This document shows, in pieces, positions 10,797-21,197 of a stretch of DNA of 64,000 nt (positions are counted from its first letter, which is position 1; each line of letters starts with the position of its first letter). The stretch is from contig JANAVB010015621.1 in the NCBI GenBank assembly GCA_029216955.1, forward strand, positions 24,569 through 88,568. Reading direction: 5' to 3'. Made by a program: the position numbers and the translations under genes. The notes under the pieces were generated by a model. The model worked only from the letters and a program-made list of their open reading frames with translations. It had not been told where the DNA came from and ran no database searches. The DNA is from Iris pallida. Lineage: Eukaryota > Streptophyta > Magnoliopsida > Asparagales > Iridaceae.

Positions 10797-12963
10797 TGAT
10801 AGGCTAGTATATATTTTGGTGATGGTTAAACTAAGGAAGTGACCTAGTCTGCTAATTAAAATTTTCTTCCCCAAAGCTACATCTAATTACTTTTTCATGC
10901 TGTTGTTCATTTTCTTTTCTTATTCCTTGATGCCTTCCTTAATTCATTCATTAACTAAATTCCTTAAGCTATACATTCTGCATGACTCAATCCACTTACT
11001 AAATAATATACTTATTTATTGGTAGCAAATATAATATACATGAACATTCCAACAACTCTTAGCTAACGTGAGTTTATGCTAGCAATTCCTTGCTAACGTG
11101 AGCCAATGTGAGCAAATCCATGCTAACGTGAGCTCAAGCATAAATATTTCTTGTTGGCTTTGGATGCATGGCTCTGTAGTTGCTGCAAAAGCCACTAGGT
11201 ACGACCACAAACCCTCACCATCGGTTCATCCTAACCGCACGTATACTGTGCACGCAAGCACGTGTATGCTCTTCGACGACTCATCCGGCTGGCAAGTCCC
11301 TCTTCAGCTATCTTTCCTTGTATATATATTAAACTATTTTCTCAACCTCTCCTACATCTAAAACCCTAGCCGCCGCCACATAGTTGGCAAGCCTACTCGT
11401 CCACACCCCTATCACCTTCTTCCACTCATTATCAACCAACAACCCCTTCTTCGCAGTCGAGCGCTGATCCGCCGATCTACGAGTCGACACCACGGGAGGA
11501 AGCCGTTTCTCTGCCCATCAGGAACCTCGGTGTCGGCACTACTTGTCGTCCGTCGTGGGCACGCAAGCGGAGCCCTCTTCTTCCAGTCGGTCGACCAAAA
11601 CTCTTCGGGTCTCTGTCGCGATCAATGCGACCGAAGACGCCTCCCCTTCCTCGTCGACGATGACCGTACATAGTCACTTCCTTCCCCAACCAAAGCTACC
11701 GATTAGTAGAGTTAGTCCTGCTCGTGTGAATCCAGTTCCTCCTTCCACTGGTAAAGCCATTCGCTCTTTTGCTTACCTCTGTATTTATGTCCACATGTTG
11801 GTATATAAATTGTTTTGTTTCTTCTCGGATGGCCATCACTGTTTACATTTGTTTCAAATAACCAAAGATTCCCAATGGCTTGAGGTGTGCAGTTGAATGA
11901 TTCATAGGTGTGAAGAATATAGCCGTGTGTGTATGGAAAATTTCTTTATCTGTATGTGCGTGTGCTAGAGAGCTGACATGGTTGTTATGGAAAATAAATA
12001 GATGATAGCTGGAGAGAAAGGATGAGCACAATGTCTGGCCAGAAAGTAACACACACTTGAATAAATATGAAGTGATACATGTTTGTGTGTTGCCTCATTT
12101 TCTTCCGACTCATAAACTATCATTATAACAGAGGTGGTTGTTACAGAGTTATCTTGAGTAAGTGAGCATACATTATATGTGAGGAATGATGGATTGAGAT
12201 TGATAATGTACACAACTATATGTGTAGAAGGAATAGAAAGGCCAAGGTGTAAAAGCAATGGAAGTCACCTTGATATGATGAATATATGATTTAAGGAGGA
12301 TATAATCTTATTAGCAGTAGGTGCACAGGGACCATGTGTGTATTAGAGAAATCCAGAATCTCCTATGACCATTGAGGAAATAGAATGATACATGGAATTG
12401 ATGAATATGCATGTGCAAGAGATTTGTGGAGATGGTAAAGTAGTATATGACTTGGGGTGTCCAGAAAGGAGCATGGTTATGTTATGGCCAGTATTGTAAG
12501 CATAGGGAGTCATCTGGGTGTCTACTCGTGGTTTAGAGGTTATATTCCTTTAAACCTATTAGAAAAAGCCTTTTCTTTTGAGGGTTATAGGTAGCCTTGC
12601 TCATCTATGCCTAATCTTAATTATTGTTTATATGTTAAACAATTTTCTATCAATAGTTTATTTATTTATTTATTTGCTCTAAATCCGTACTTTAGGTTCT
12701 TTGGACCATTTTGACTTGGACTCTGGACCAATCTCTCTTTGACAGTTGCTGGATCAGGCAAGTATACCTTGCCTTTCTACACAGCTTTATTTACATGCAC
12801 TGTCTATTATTTTATCCAGTTTTCTCATATTGTTGCCATGTATCTTTTCTATCAAGCTGGTATATTTTTATCATTGTTTTAGACAGTGTTCACAGTTAGC
12901 CTTGTGTCTTATTGGTCGTGCCTTGATTGAGTCGTGCCTCCGTGTCTTGAACCTTGAAGCTAA

Positions 12964-13680
12964 CCTGCGAGTCCACGATAGGGACGAGGGTTAGTAGTTA
13001 TTTGGTCCACACCTGCGAGTCCACGATAGGGACGAGGGTTAGTAGTTATTTGGTCCACACCTGCGAGTCCACGATAGGGACGAGGGTTAGTAGTTATTTG
13101 GTCCACACCTGCGAGTCCACGCTAGGGACGAGGGTGATGCTAGCCTGCGAGTCCACGATAGGGACGAGGGTTAGTAGTAGATGCTAGCATGCGAGTCCAC
13201 TAGGGACGAGGGTTAGTAGTATAGGGATTACACCTGCGAGTCCACGCTAGGGACGAGGGTGATGCTAGCCTGCGAGTCCACGATAGGGACGAGGGTTAGT
13301 AGTTATTTGGTCCACACCTGCGAGTCCACGCTAGGGACGAGGGTGATGCTAGCCTGCGAGTCCACGATAGGGACGAGGGTTAGTAGTAGATGCTAGCCTG
13401 CGAGTCCACACTAGGGACGAGGGTTAGTAGTATAGGAATTACACCTGCGAGTCCACGCTAGGGACGAGGGTGATGCTAGCCTGCGTGTCCACACTAGGGA
13501 CGAGGGTTAGTAGTAGATGCTAGCCTGCGAGTCCACACTAGGGACGAGGGTTAGCAGTATTGGGTTTACGCCTGCGAGTCCACACTAGGGACGAGGGTGA
13601 TGCTAATCTGTGAGTCCACACTAGGGACGAGGATTAGTAGTTGTTCAAACCTGCGAGTCCACACTAGGGACGAGGGTTTG
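12964..13680. repeat. Minisatellite with 36- and 48-bp units, about 17 copies
   Basis: A conserved core, CCTGCGAGTCCAC followed by TAGGGACGAGGG, recurs about 17 times. The first units are 48 bp apart (12964, 13012, 13060); later units alternate between 36-bp and longer spacings through two tails, TTAGTAGT... and TGATGCTAG. It is GC-richer than its surroundings. Apparent ORFs across it are by-products of the repeat. Confidence 0.93.
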
Positions 13681-14349
13681 AGTATTTGTTTCGGTTATCC
13701 GTTGACATCTTGACATGAGTTCTCTAGTCCTTGTTCAGCAGTTCATCTATGTGTAGACAGTGTATAGATTCGTGCTTATTTCATTGCTCAGTTTTACTTG
13801 TTTATTCTGTATCTTTCTCCATGCATAATAAACTGTTAGAAAGGCTCGTTTTTATGTATCTTGCTAGTCCTGTGAGGACCTGATGATCTCTTCAGGTTTA
13901 GCGACTGCATGGGGTTAGTTAGCAGAGCAGGATGGTAGAGGATTGCGATATATGATACAGGTACTTGCTTGTGATATTCTTTATTATCCTTTCGTGCTTT
14001 ATATTCAGTACCATGTTATACACTGCTTATTTATAGACTCATATTATTCTTGGAGTCTAATCGAACAATATGCTAATGGGCTGCAGACCATGACCCATAA
14101 TTGTTTATTCTTGTTTATTTGATTCGTGTGGATTGAGATACAGTTTAGATTAGACCTGATACCCATGACCTTGACAGCTCATACGTACTCGAGACGGGCT
14201 GGAGTCCGCTCGATACGTAGTTGGCTTGCTCACGAGCTCGCGCCCGAAAACCGGGTGCGGGTCGTGACACGTGGCAAAAGTCATCATTACTTGACACAAT
14301 CAAATCTTTCTGACAGCTGACAGCACAAAGAACGAGGAGACTGTTCGTT

Positions 14350-14670
14350 TATTGCGCCGCATAACGCTCGAGGACGGCTGACAGCTGGCAGCGTGATCCA
14401 TTTCCTGTGCAGTCTAATCCTGCGCAAACCAAAGCCTGCGCGGTCCAAGTTGGCGCAATCCAATGTCAGCGCAATTCAATGTGCGCGTTCTATCAGTACA
14501 AATGATAAAATACACGTGGCATTCATGCCATCAATTGCTCATTACGTGGCAACTGTTTATGCACGATCATGCGCATTTCAATCAAATGATGCCATGTGTC
14601 CAAGGCAGTTGGCCCATGATCCAGTAACTGCTTGCGCAGTCCATTGTTGCGCAATTCAATTGCTGCGCAG
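14350..14670. repeat. TGCGCA motif cluster in U3 of the Tat LTR
   Basis: About ten GCGCA sites in units such as TTGCGCAATCCAATG, ending 35 bases before the TATA box. They are probable U3 promoter elements, shared with the antisense promoter side at 10345-10630. Confidence 0.7.
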
Positions 14671-14705
14671 TCCAGAATAACTGAAAGTTAGTTATTTCCA
14701 GAACT

Positions 14706-14715
14706 CTATAAATAG
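14706..14715 (+). promoter_or_regulatory. TATA box of the Tat-clade LTR, inside a palindrome
   Basis: CTATAAATAG within AACTCTAT-AA-ATAGAGTT, a perfect 8-bp inverted repeat centred on the TATA box. It sits between the motif-rich U3 and a leader with GGATCAA repeats (14738-14765), as expected for the promoter that makes genomic RNA. Confidence 0.7.
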
Positions 14716-15015
14716 AGTTTCAAGTCTCCATTCAAGGGGATCAAGGATCAAGGATCAAGTATCAAATATCAGAAATCAGATATCAGAGAGTCCAGGAGTT
14801 CTTGCCCAAGTGCTGCTGCATTCTTCCAAGGCTTTTGCCTTCAACATCCGAGGCTTTTGCCTTCAGTTTTCAGAGTTGTTTTCAACTTCAGAGGCTTCGT
14901 CTTTGTCTTCAAAGTTCACATCGTCCAAGGGATAAAGCAATCGTCATCTAGATTGGATTCCTAAAGTTGTACCATTCCCAGAATTCAAATTATAATCTTT
15001 TACAAAGTTTGTATC

Positions 15016-15021
15016 AATAAA
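15016..15021 (+). terminator. Poly(A) signal of the Tat-clade LTR
   Basis: AATAAA, 310 bases after the TATA box and about 26 bases before the inferred LTR end. Confidence 0.55.
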
Positions 15022-15047
15022 GGTTCATACTTTTGTTTTTGCAAACA

Positions 15048-15470
15048 TGCCAGACCACTGGCAGTCCTCTAGGACTGCCAGTGGTCTTGCAGTCCTGATG
15101 AAAACTCACTGTGTGTGAGTTCAAAACTCTTACACAGTGAGTTTTGATTAGGACTGCCAGACCACTGGCAGTCCTAGTGTGAATGAGGACTGCCAATGGT
15201 CTGGCAGTCCGCATCAAATATCACTGTGTGAGTTCAAAACTCACACACAGTGAGTTTTGCTTAGGACTGCCAGACCACTGGCAGTCCTCATTCACATTAG
15301 GATTGCCAGTGGTCTGGCAGTCCTGATGAAAACTCACTGTGTGTGAGTTCAAAACTCACACAGTGAGTTTTGATCAGGACTGCCAGACCACTGACAGTCC
15401 TCATTCACATTAGGATTGCCAGTGGTCTGGCAGTCCTGATGAAAACTCACTGTGTGTGAGTTCAAAAACA
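15048..15470. repeat. Array of two alternating perfect palindromes 3' of the MULE gene
   Basis: Palindrome 1 is AGGACTGCCAG-ACCA-CTGGCAGTCCT (11-bp arms, centre ACCA or TGGT). Palindrome 2 has arms of about 20 bp beginning AAAACTCACTGTGTG and closing CAGTGAGTTTT. They alternate with ATTCACA-type spacers for more than 400 bp. The array begins abruptly at the inferred end of the gypsy LTR, so the LTR element may have inserted into it. The same palindrome 1 family lies in the MULE intron. Confidence 0.92.
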
Positions 15471-15761
15471 TATATTTGACTTCACATTTTACACAAGTAG
15501 GATATTTTACAGGACTTCACATATATTTGACTTCACATTTCACACAAGTACTTTACATATATTTGACACAAATAGGATATTTTACACAAGTAGGATATTT
15601 CACACACACACACGTATAGCAGACAGAAAAAAGTAAAAAACAAAAAACATATATTTGTTTCACATTTCAAAATGATATACTTTAATGTTTACAAAATGGG
15701 TCATACATATACAAAATGTTTACAAAATGGGTCATCCATATACAAAATGTGAAAACTTCAT
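15471..15761. other. AT-rich 3' flank of the MULE gene
   Basis: Short direct repeats (TATATTTGAC with TTCACAT, and a 34-bp repeat containing ACAAAATGGGTCAT at about 15690 and 15724), with no coding potential. It would hold the 3' UTR of the minus-strand gene. Confidence 0.6.
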
Positions 15762-18700
15762 TCAGTCGATTTCGATGTCGTAGTGGCCAACCGGTAAGTC
15801 TCTTGGCTCCTCTATCTGCAACAGTTTCCTACAATGATTGATTTGATGATCAAAAGGCCCGGTCCAGGACTTCGCTTCTGTCGGTGCTAGTTTGTACCAA
15901 ACTGTTGTAGGTGGAGGAATCGGAGAATGATCAATCATCCTTAGCATGACAAAGTGATCTTTGATTTGACCTATAGTACATAGATTAGTTTGTCGGTGCT
16001 CCGCCGGAGGAGCGCACATCGGGAAAAAAGTATTGCGAATCCCCGCCGAAAAAAGTACAACAGGGATCCGGTACCGATTAGCAAATAAATACAAGGCAGA
16101 CGGGACGGACATGTAGTGGTCTAGCCCGGTAACACTGTCAGTGCAAGGAATACTTGTCAACAAACTTGCAACTGTTTCTTCGCTTAGGATGCGGGAGTAT
16201 AATGGAAGACGACTCTCTAATTCCTCGTACAGCTCCTGCCTCACTTGCCTCCATCCGTCTTTGTCAGAATAACCGAGATGTATTGCAAGCACATGAAATC
16301 CGCAGTGGCCATCCCCCGGGACATCAACAATAGACCAGATGTAACTGCGAATCTCAGGATGAAAATTGTGGATATACAAACGCAACGTTTGACTTTCCAC
16401 AGTATCTTCGTTTGCAATATCCGTTTTCTTCTTTTTTCGGCGAATGATAAGCTTGCTCTTCCGTGCAGGCGGAGCTTGCTCTAAGCTTCGTTCAATATGC
16501 TCAAAGGATGATGGATCTCTCTTGGTTGACTCAAGCCTTCTCTTCTGTGAACTACTCATTCTTGTTTGAGGCCTGCTCTTAGGATTGGAAATAACGAACG
16601 GCTCATGCATTGTAGTAGTCACCGGACATGCAAGTTCTTGGATTTTAACCTCAAGGCACTCCCGCTCTGCTCCTGCTGAGGCACACCACCGTGCGTGAAG
16701 AAGTTTCACTTGTGGCAAAGAGAAGAAATCACCGTCTGTCTTCACCACGGGTATTATAGACAACTGCCTCCAACGTTCATCGACAGCAACAACTGGAATA
16801 GGAATGGACTGACGACGATATGAATTAATCTCATGGCCACAAGGGAGGCCCAGTGTATGTCGATGTACACACCCGCAAACCTGAGGATAAAAGCCAACAA
16901 ACTTTGACCTATCAATCTCTTCAAATATGAAATCCAATGCCTTGTGAGAAATGACACACATTAAAGAATCCAAGAGGACTTCCTTTCTATGCTCATGCTT
17001 GACAATATTTAAGCTCATCTCAAATGATGCCTTAATTTCGTTCACCGTCCGATCTATTGATAGATGTATCGCTTGCCAAACCGAAACAAAGTTGCCTTGG
17101 GATGACTTTAAATGCCTCTTTAATACTGAGTATGCTCCTTCGACACGGTTGGTAGTTGTCGTACCGTAATGCTTCACCACATTCGTCCATGCTAAGACGA
17201 ATTGTTTTTTGTGCAGTTCAAGCCATGTCTCCTTGATGTAAGAAATGCATGTCGGCTCCCTCCCCTCCCACTTCTCCTTGAACAAGTACCATACGGCGGC
17301 GTAACTGTCTATCGTGCTGGCTCGCCATACACAATTCCAGTCATGGTTGAATTCGTCAAAAACTTGCATGTCAAGTTTACCATCCACTTTCCCGAACTTC
17401 AACTTACATTGGGATTGTATATTACGATTTACATGAAAAGTGCACAGCAATGTATCCGCTTGAGGAAACACAATCCGAATAGCATTCATTAGAGCATACT
17501 CTCTGTCGGTAACAAAAATCGAGGGCTCTCTCTGACCGGTGTAAAGGGTTTTCAGTTTCTCCAACGCCCATGTGTAGTCTTCAACTTTCTCACTCTTCAT
17601 GAAGCAAAAAGCAACTGGAAATATTTTCCATGTAGAGGTGAAGCCGACAACATGAAAGAGAGGCATCTTGAACTTATTGGTCTTGTACGTGCAATAAAGA
17701 ACTAACACGTCGGCGAAAGACCGAGCAAAATGTGTGCAATCGGGATGAGCCCAAAAGAGTGAAATGACTTCATTGCTCTGGGGATGTCTTCTATGGTGCT
17801 CAACATAATGATTATCTCCAAGCAACTTCATCACTTCTTGCATCGCCATTCTCGATTTCGACCGAATGGCGTTAGAAGAAGATAGGGCGTTGTATATTGA
17901 CTTCATTGTAGACTTATTCTTCTCATCTTCATGTCGTATGACGGAATATATTTGTCTCGGTACAACTCCGGAATTGGACAAGTCTTCCACTATCTTCTTC
18001 TCTGTATTGTTCAACCGTCCGACATATGGATGACCCAATAGTGTTTCGGCAATCTCGTGGTTGTGGATTCCATTCATGACTTGGACTGTCCACTTCGCTT
18101 CTTCATCCTTTCTAATATAGATTTTGAACGGACAACCACATTTTCTCGTTCCAACATTTCTCTTTGAAACTTTACTTTGGATAACTTTATCTTTCTTATG
18201 GCTTCTAAACACACCACCTCGTTCACACGAAACCACCGTGGTTTGTTGTCCCGGACGGTTTCGGGCCGATCTAGATATCACAAGAACTATGTTGTTTGCC
18301 CGTCCAACTTCTGGGCACCAATTTAGCGCACCTTCGTATGATTCAAAACACATATCGGTCCTGAATAAATGGTCTACATCGACGCCAATTGGAGCAGCTA
18401 CCTCGATACCGGAAGATGATAAGTCCTACAATATAACTTAAAGTTAATAAAAGTAAATAACACAACACCAAAAATGTGCAAACTGCTGCCAAAATGTAGG
18501 ACTGCAGAAGGCAAGACAGTCCTTGCAATAATCAGGACTGCCATCACGTTGGCAGTCTTTCCAATAATCAGGACTGCCACAACTCTGGCAGTCCTTTCAA
18601 TAATCAGGACTGCCCCAACTCTGGCAGTCCTTATGTTTTGAAGGACTGCAGATGTTTGGGCAGTCCTGTATGTAAAGGTGGACTGCCAGAGTAGTGGCAG

Positions 18701-18839
18701 TCCTGCCTGTAACAGCCCCGAATTTCACCCGACATGAATGTTAAAATTGGCTTACCAAGAGTGCATCCGAAGCAAGAATGTGTTCTTCGGACATATCGGG
18801 ACGAGAGTCTACTACATTCGATGACCCGGGTTCTTCCAT
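15762..18839 (-). CDS. MULE transposase with SWIM finger and C-terminal OTU protease domain (two exons)
   Basis: Exons 18839-18756 (28 codons) and 18425-15762, phase 0, GT...AG intron of 330 bp; 915 residues. Residues 53-160: FAR1-like zinc-binding region (RKCGCPFKIYIRK). About 255-460: MULE transposase domain, with TDRE Asp335, the CxxH motif in LLCTFHVNRN and Glu457 (NRVEGAYSVLK). About 543-560: SWIM finger CGCVHRHTLGLPCGH. About 683-695: basic stretch RRKKKKTD, a likely nuclear signal. About 730-855: OTU domain with PGDGHCGF (Asp733, Cys736) and DHF (His852). Such transposases cut and join MULE ends in the nucleus; OTU domains cleave ubiquitin chains. Odd: the first DDE Asp, expected in L-D-C-TYKTN, is Tyr272 (TAT at 17694-17696), so catalysis should fail although the frame is otherwise open. 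Terminal inverted repeats were not found. Confidence 0.9.
18497..18712. repeat. Palindrome array inside the MULE intron
   Basis: Five or more copies of AGGACTGCC...GGCAGTCCT with 5-9-base centres, separated by TTTCAATAATC-type spacers, inside the intron 18426-18755. The arms match palindrome 1 of the array at 15048-15470, but the loops differ. Confidence 0.9.
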
Positions 18840-19136
18840 GTTCCTTTTTTCTAAATTAAACACATATAAATCATTATTTATATGTGAAATTATTGTGAGA
18901 AAGTCTACAAATATATTAATTTTATGACCTAGAAATTCTTAGAAGAAGAAAAGAGTGGAGCAGAAGGAAAGAGTAGAGAGAGAAGAAGAGTAGGGAAATA
19001 AAATTAAGTTGATATTTATATGAATTCTTGGGCTAGCCCCAATCAAAAAATTTTGATGGCAAACTTGTAATTTTTTCAAAAAAAATTTGGGATAGCCTCA
19101 AGTAAATGGTGTGGTGCCCTTAGAATTAGCCTTTGC
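18840..19136. other. 5' flank of the MULE gene
   Basis: AT-rich with a purine-rich stretch (18945-19000) and a pair of related motifs, CTTGGGCTAGCCCCAA (19026-19041) and TTTGGGATAGCCTCAAG (about 19087-19103). The element's terminal repeat may lie here, but no partner is visible. Confidence 0.35.
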
Positions 19137-19175
19137 TTATTAATCAGCCAAACCCTTCCTTTCCTTCCTGACCTA

Positions 19176-19218
19176 ATGAAGAAGAGGACGAGACCACTCA
19201 AAGAAGTCGTCTCCTCCG
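19176..19218 (+). pseudogene. Exon-1-like fragment, copy A
   Basis: ATG and 14 codons beginning MKKRTR, ending at CCG|GTTTGT. It is the counterpart of the exon at 26650-26692. The 5' half of the following exon, with its splice acceptor, is deleted here, so this copy cannot make the predicted product. Confidence 0.3.
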
Positions 19219-19313
19219 GTTTGTTACAATTTTTTATAATATATATTTCTTTGTTCTAAACAACAAATTGTTGTTGTCGTCCGTCCCCAAATCTCCAGAT
19301 CAAGTTCCTGTAC

Positions 19314-19352
<39 letters not shown>
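19314..19352. repeat. (CT)n microsatellite
   Basis: About 19 CT dinucleotides; copy B has only a short CT-rich stretch at the same place. Confidence 0.95.
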
Positions 19353-19356
<4 letters not shown>

Positions 19357-19574
19357 TTTGCTACAAATGGGCGGTCGTTGGGAATTTTTTTAATGGTGGT
19401 GGAATCTGTTGACACACACCCAAATTGGGCATTAATCGATATCCGAACTAGTCGATCTTCCACGGATCTTAATCGGTATTGGTATACCGCACGGATCCTG
19501 TTATTTCGTCCGAAAAATTGCGACGAAACAACGTTGTCGTGTTATCGATGATCCACTCTCCTCGATAGCGTTTG

Positions 19575-21075
19575 GGCATTTTTTTGGCACCTTAACTTCA
19601 TAAATTGCTCGTTGTTTGAAGCACCTTCCGTCCAAATTTGGTTGCAAACAAGAGTTCATCATGAACAAAATAGTATTGTTATTCGTTTCATTACATAAAC
19701 CAACACATCATCCATCAACAAACACAGCTATTAGGGACCAAATAAAATTTGACGATAGCTGCTTCAGAAGAACAATTTATGAAGTTGAGATGCCAAAATC
19801 TAGCAGTGGAAAGTTAGGGCGCCGAAAACGCCCAAGCGATATATTAGTGTAGAAACATGTTTTTAGTAAAGGTGTTATGGTTATAAACGTAGGGGTTATA
19901 GGAGGGTAAATTATCATAATGGCACCCTAACTATAGCGCTTGGGGCCTTGGGCATTTTTTCACTGCTCAATTTTGGCATCCAAATTTTATAAATTGCTCA
20001 TTTGAAGTACTCTTCGTCCAAATTTAGCTGCAAATAAGAGTTCACCATGAACAAAACAGTATTGTTGCTCGTTTCATTACATAAACCAAAACATCACCCA
20101 CCGACAAACACAACTATTAGGGACCAATTTTTTTTTGACGATAGTTGCTTCAAAAGAGCAATTTATGAAGTTGGGATGTCAAAATCGAGCAGTAGAAAGT
20201 TAGGGTGCGCCCAAGCGGTATATAGGTAGTGTATAAACATGTTTTTAGTAAAGAAGGTGTTATGGTTATATAACTTAAAAGGGGTAGGAGGGTAAATTAT
20301 CGTAGTGGCACCCTAACTATAGCGCTTGGGGCCTTGGGCATTTTTTCACCTAACTTTTCACCGCTTAATTTTGGCATCCAAATTTCATAAATTGCTCCTT
20401 TGAAGTACTCTTCGTCCAAGTTTAGTTGCAAATAAGAGTTCACCATGAACAAAACAGTATTGTTATTCGTTTCATTACATAAACCAACATATAAGCCGTC
20501 AACAAACACAGCTATTAGGGACCTAAAAATTTGACGAAATGTGCTTCAAAAGAGCAATTTATGAAGTTGGGATGCCAAAACCAACCAGTGGAAAGTTAGG
20601 GTGCCGAAAGCGCCCAATCGATATATAGGTAGTGTAGAAACATGTTTTTAGTACAGAAGGTGTTATGGTTATAAACTTAAAAGGGGTTATAGGAGGGTAA
20701 ATTATCATAGTGGCAGCCTATCAATAGCCCTTTGGACATTTTTGGCATCTTAACTTTTCACTGCTCAATTTTGGTATCCAACTTCATCGATTGCTCCTTG
20801 AAGCACCTTCCTCCCAAATTTAGTTGCAAATAAGAGTTCATCATGAACCTAAAAGTATTGTTATTCGTTTTTATTACATAAACCAATACAACACCCATCA
20901 ATAAACACAACTATTAAGAACAAAAAATTGACGAAAGGTGCTTCAAAAGAGAAATTTATGAAGTTATGGTGCCAAAATCGAGCAGTGGGAAGTTAGGGTG
21001 CCAAAACGCTCGAGCGATATATCGGTAGTGTAGAAACATGTTTTTAGTAAAGAATGTGCTATGGTTATAAACTTA
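19575..21075. repeat. Tandem array of fold-back units, about 4 copies, period 380-400 bp
   Basis: Each unit has a left arm (GGCACCTTAACTTTTCACTG ... AAATTGCTC..TTTGAAGCAC), a loop with AAGAGTTCATCATGAACAAA, a right arm that is the reverse complement of the left, and a spacer ending GGAGGGTAAATTATC. Unit joints are near 19911, 20295 and 20699. Arms are 90-110 bp. The pattern is that of a fold-back MITE multiplied in tandem. ORFs of 60-80 codons here only reflect the repeat. Confidence 0.85.
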
Positions 21076-21080
21076 AAATT

Positions 21081-21197
21081 TAAATTCTGCCTTTTCAGCT
21101 ATCATGTTAGACGACACGTAAACTACCACATAAGGAGGGAAACTTTGGAGGAATAATTTGGAGGGACAAATAGCATTTTTCATATGTTGCATTAGTA
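21081..21197. other. Spacer between the fold-back array and a single fold-back MITE
   Basis: No coding or structural signal seen. Confidence 0.5.

Larger units (their letters stand above)
10640..14269 (+). mobile_element. Solo LTR (3630 bp) of a Tekay-like chromovirus, TSD CGTGG
   Basis: Starts TGTAACCCCC, ends GGGTCGTGACA, and is bracketed by the perfect 5-bp direct repeat CGTGG (10635-10639 and 14270-14274). The sequence outside the repeats joins to a continuous TGCGCA-rich LTR. There is no internal coding region, so this is an LTR left by recombination between two LTRs. The right end resembles the ends at 49073 and, reversed, 58452 and 54760. Contents: a TA run (10736-10792), a 17-copy minisatellite (12964-13680) and no ORF of interest. 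Confidence 0.9.
1..15047 (+). mobile_element. Ty3/gypsy Tat-clade (Ogre/Retand-like) LTR retrotransposon, 3' part
   Basis: Seen: gag-pol tail to 4330, an antisense gene region 4416-10217, a purine-rich stretch before 10487, and LTR-like sequence with TATA box and poly(A) signal ending near 15047. Known: a second, archaeal-type RNase H and extra ORFs, including antisense ones, are features of the Tat lineage (Ogre, Retand, Grande). The 5' LTR, primer site and most of gag lie left of the window. A different solo LTR (10640-14269) sits inside the 3' LTR. The outer 3' boundary is inferred from the ending gcaaaca and the switch to palindromic sequence at 15048; without the 5' LTR its TSD cannot be checked. 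Confidence 0.85.
10487..15047 (+). repeat. 3' LTR of the Tat-clade element, split by a nested solo LTR
   Basis: The left edge is put at TGTAGGTCC after the purine run GAAGGGGG (10477-10483), and the right edge at ACA (15045-15047) after the poly(A) signal. Without the insert 10640-14269 and one TSD copy the LTR is about 926 bp. It carries TGCGCA motifs in U3, a TATA box at 14706 and AATAAA at 15016. The edges are inferred, because the 5' LTR is outside the window. Confidence 0.55.
19137..21080 (+). repeat. Duplicated block, copy A (partner 26588-28640)
   Basis: Same order as copy B: TTATTAATCAG, a short ORF start at 19176, a TTGTTGTTG tract, the GTCCGTCCCCAAATCT segment, a CT-rich run, a conserved stretch with ATTGGGCATTAATCGAT and GCACGGATCCTGTTAT, then tandem fold-back units. 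Divergence is mainly small indels; copy A lacks about 90 bp present in copy B around 26750-26815 and has an expanded CT run (19314-19352). Confidence 0.85.

Noticed and set aside
12954..13187. Repeat-peptide ORF over the minisatellite
   Set aside because: Open only because the 48-bp unit is a multiple of three; it lies in a solo LTR.
15014..15217. 67-codon ORF in the palindrome array
   Set aside because: Arises from the repeated palindromes.
15048..15470. CRISPR-like regular array
   Set aside because: Plant nuclear context; units are alternating palindromes with non-unique spacers.
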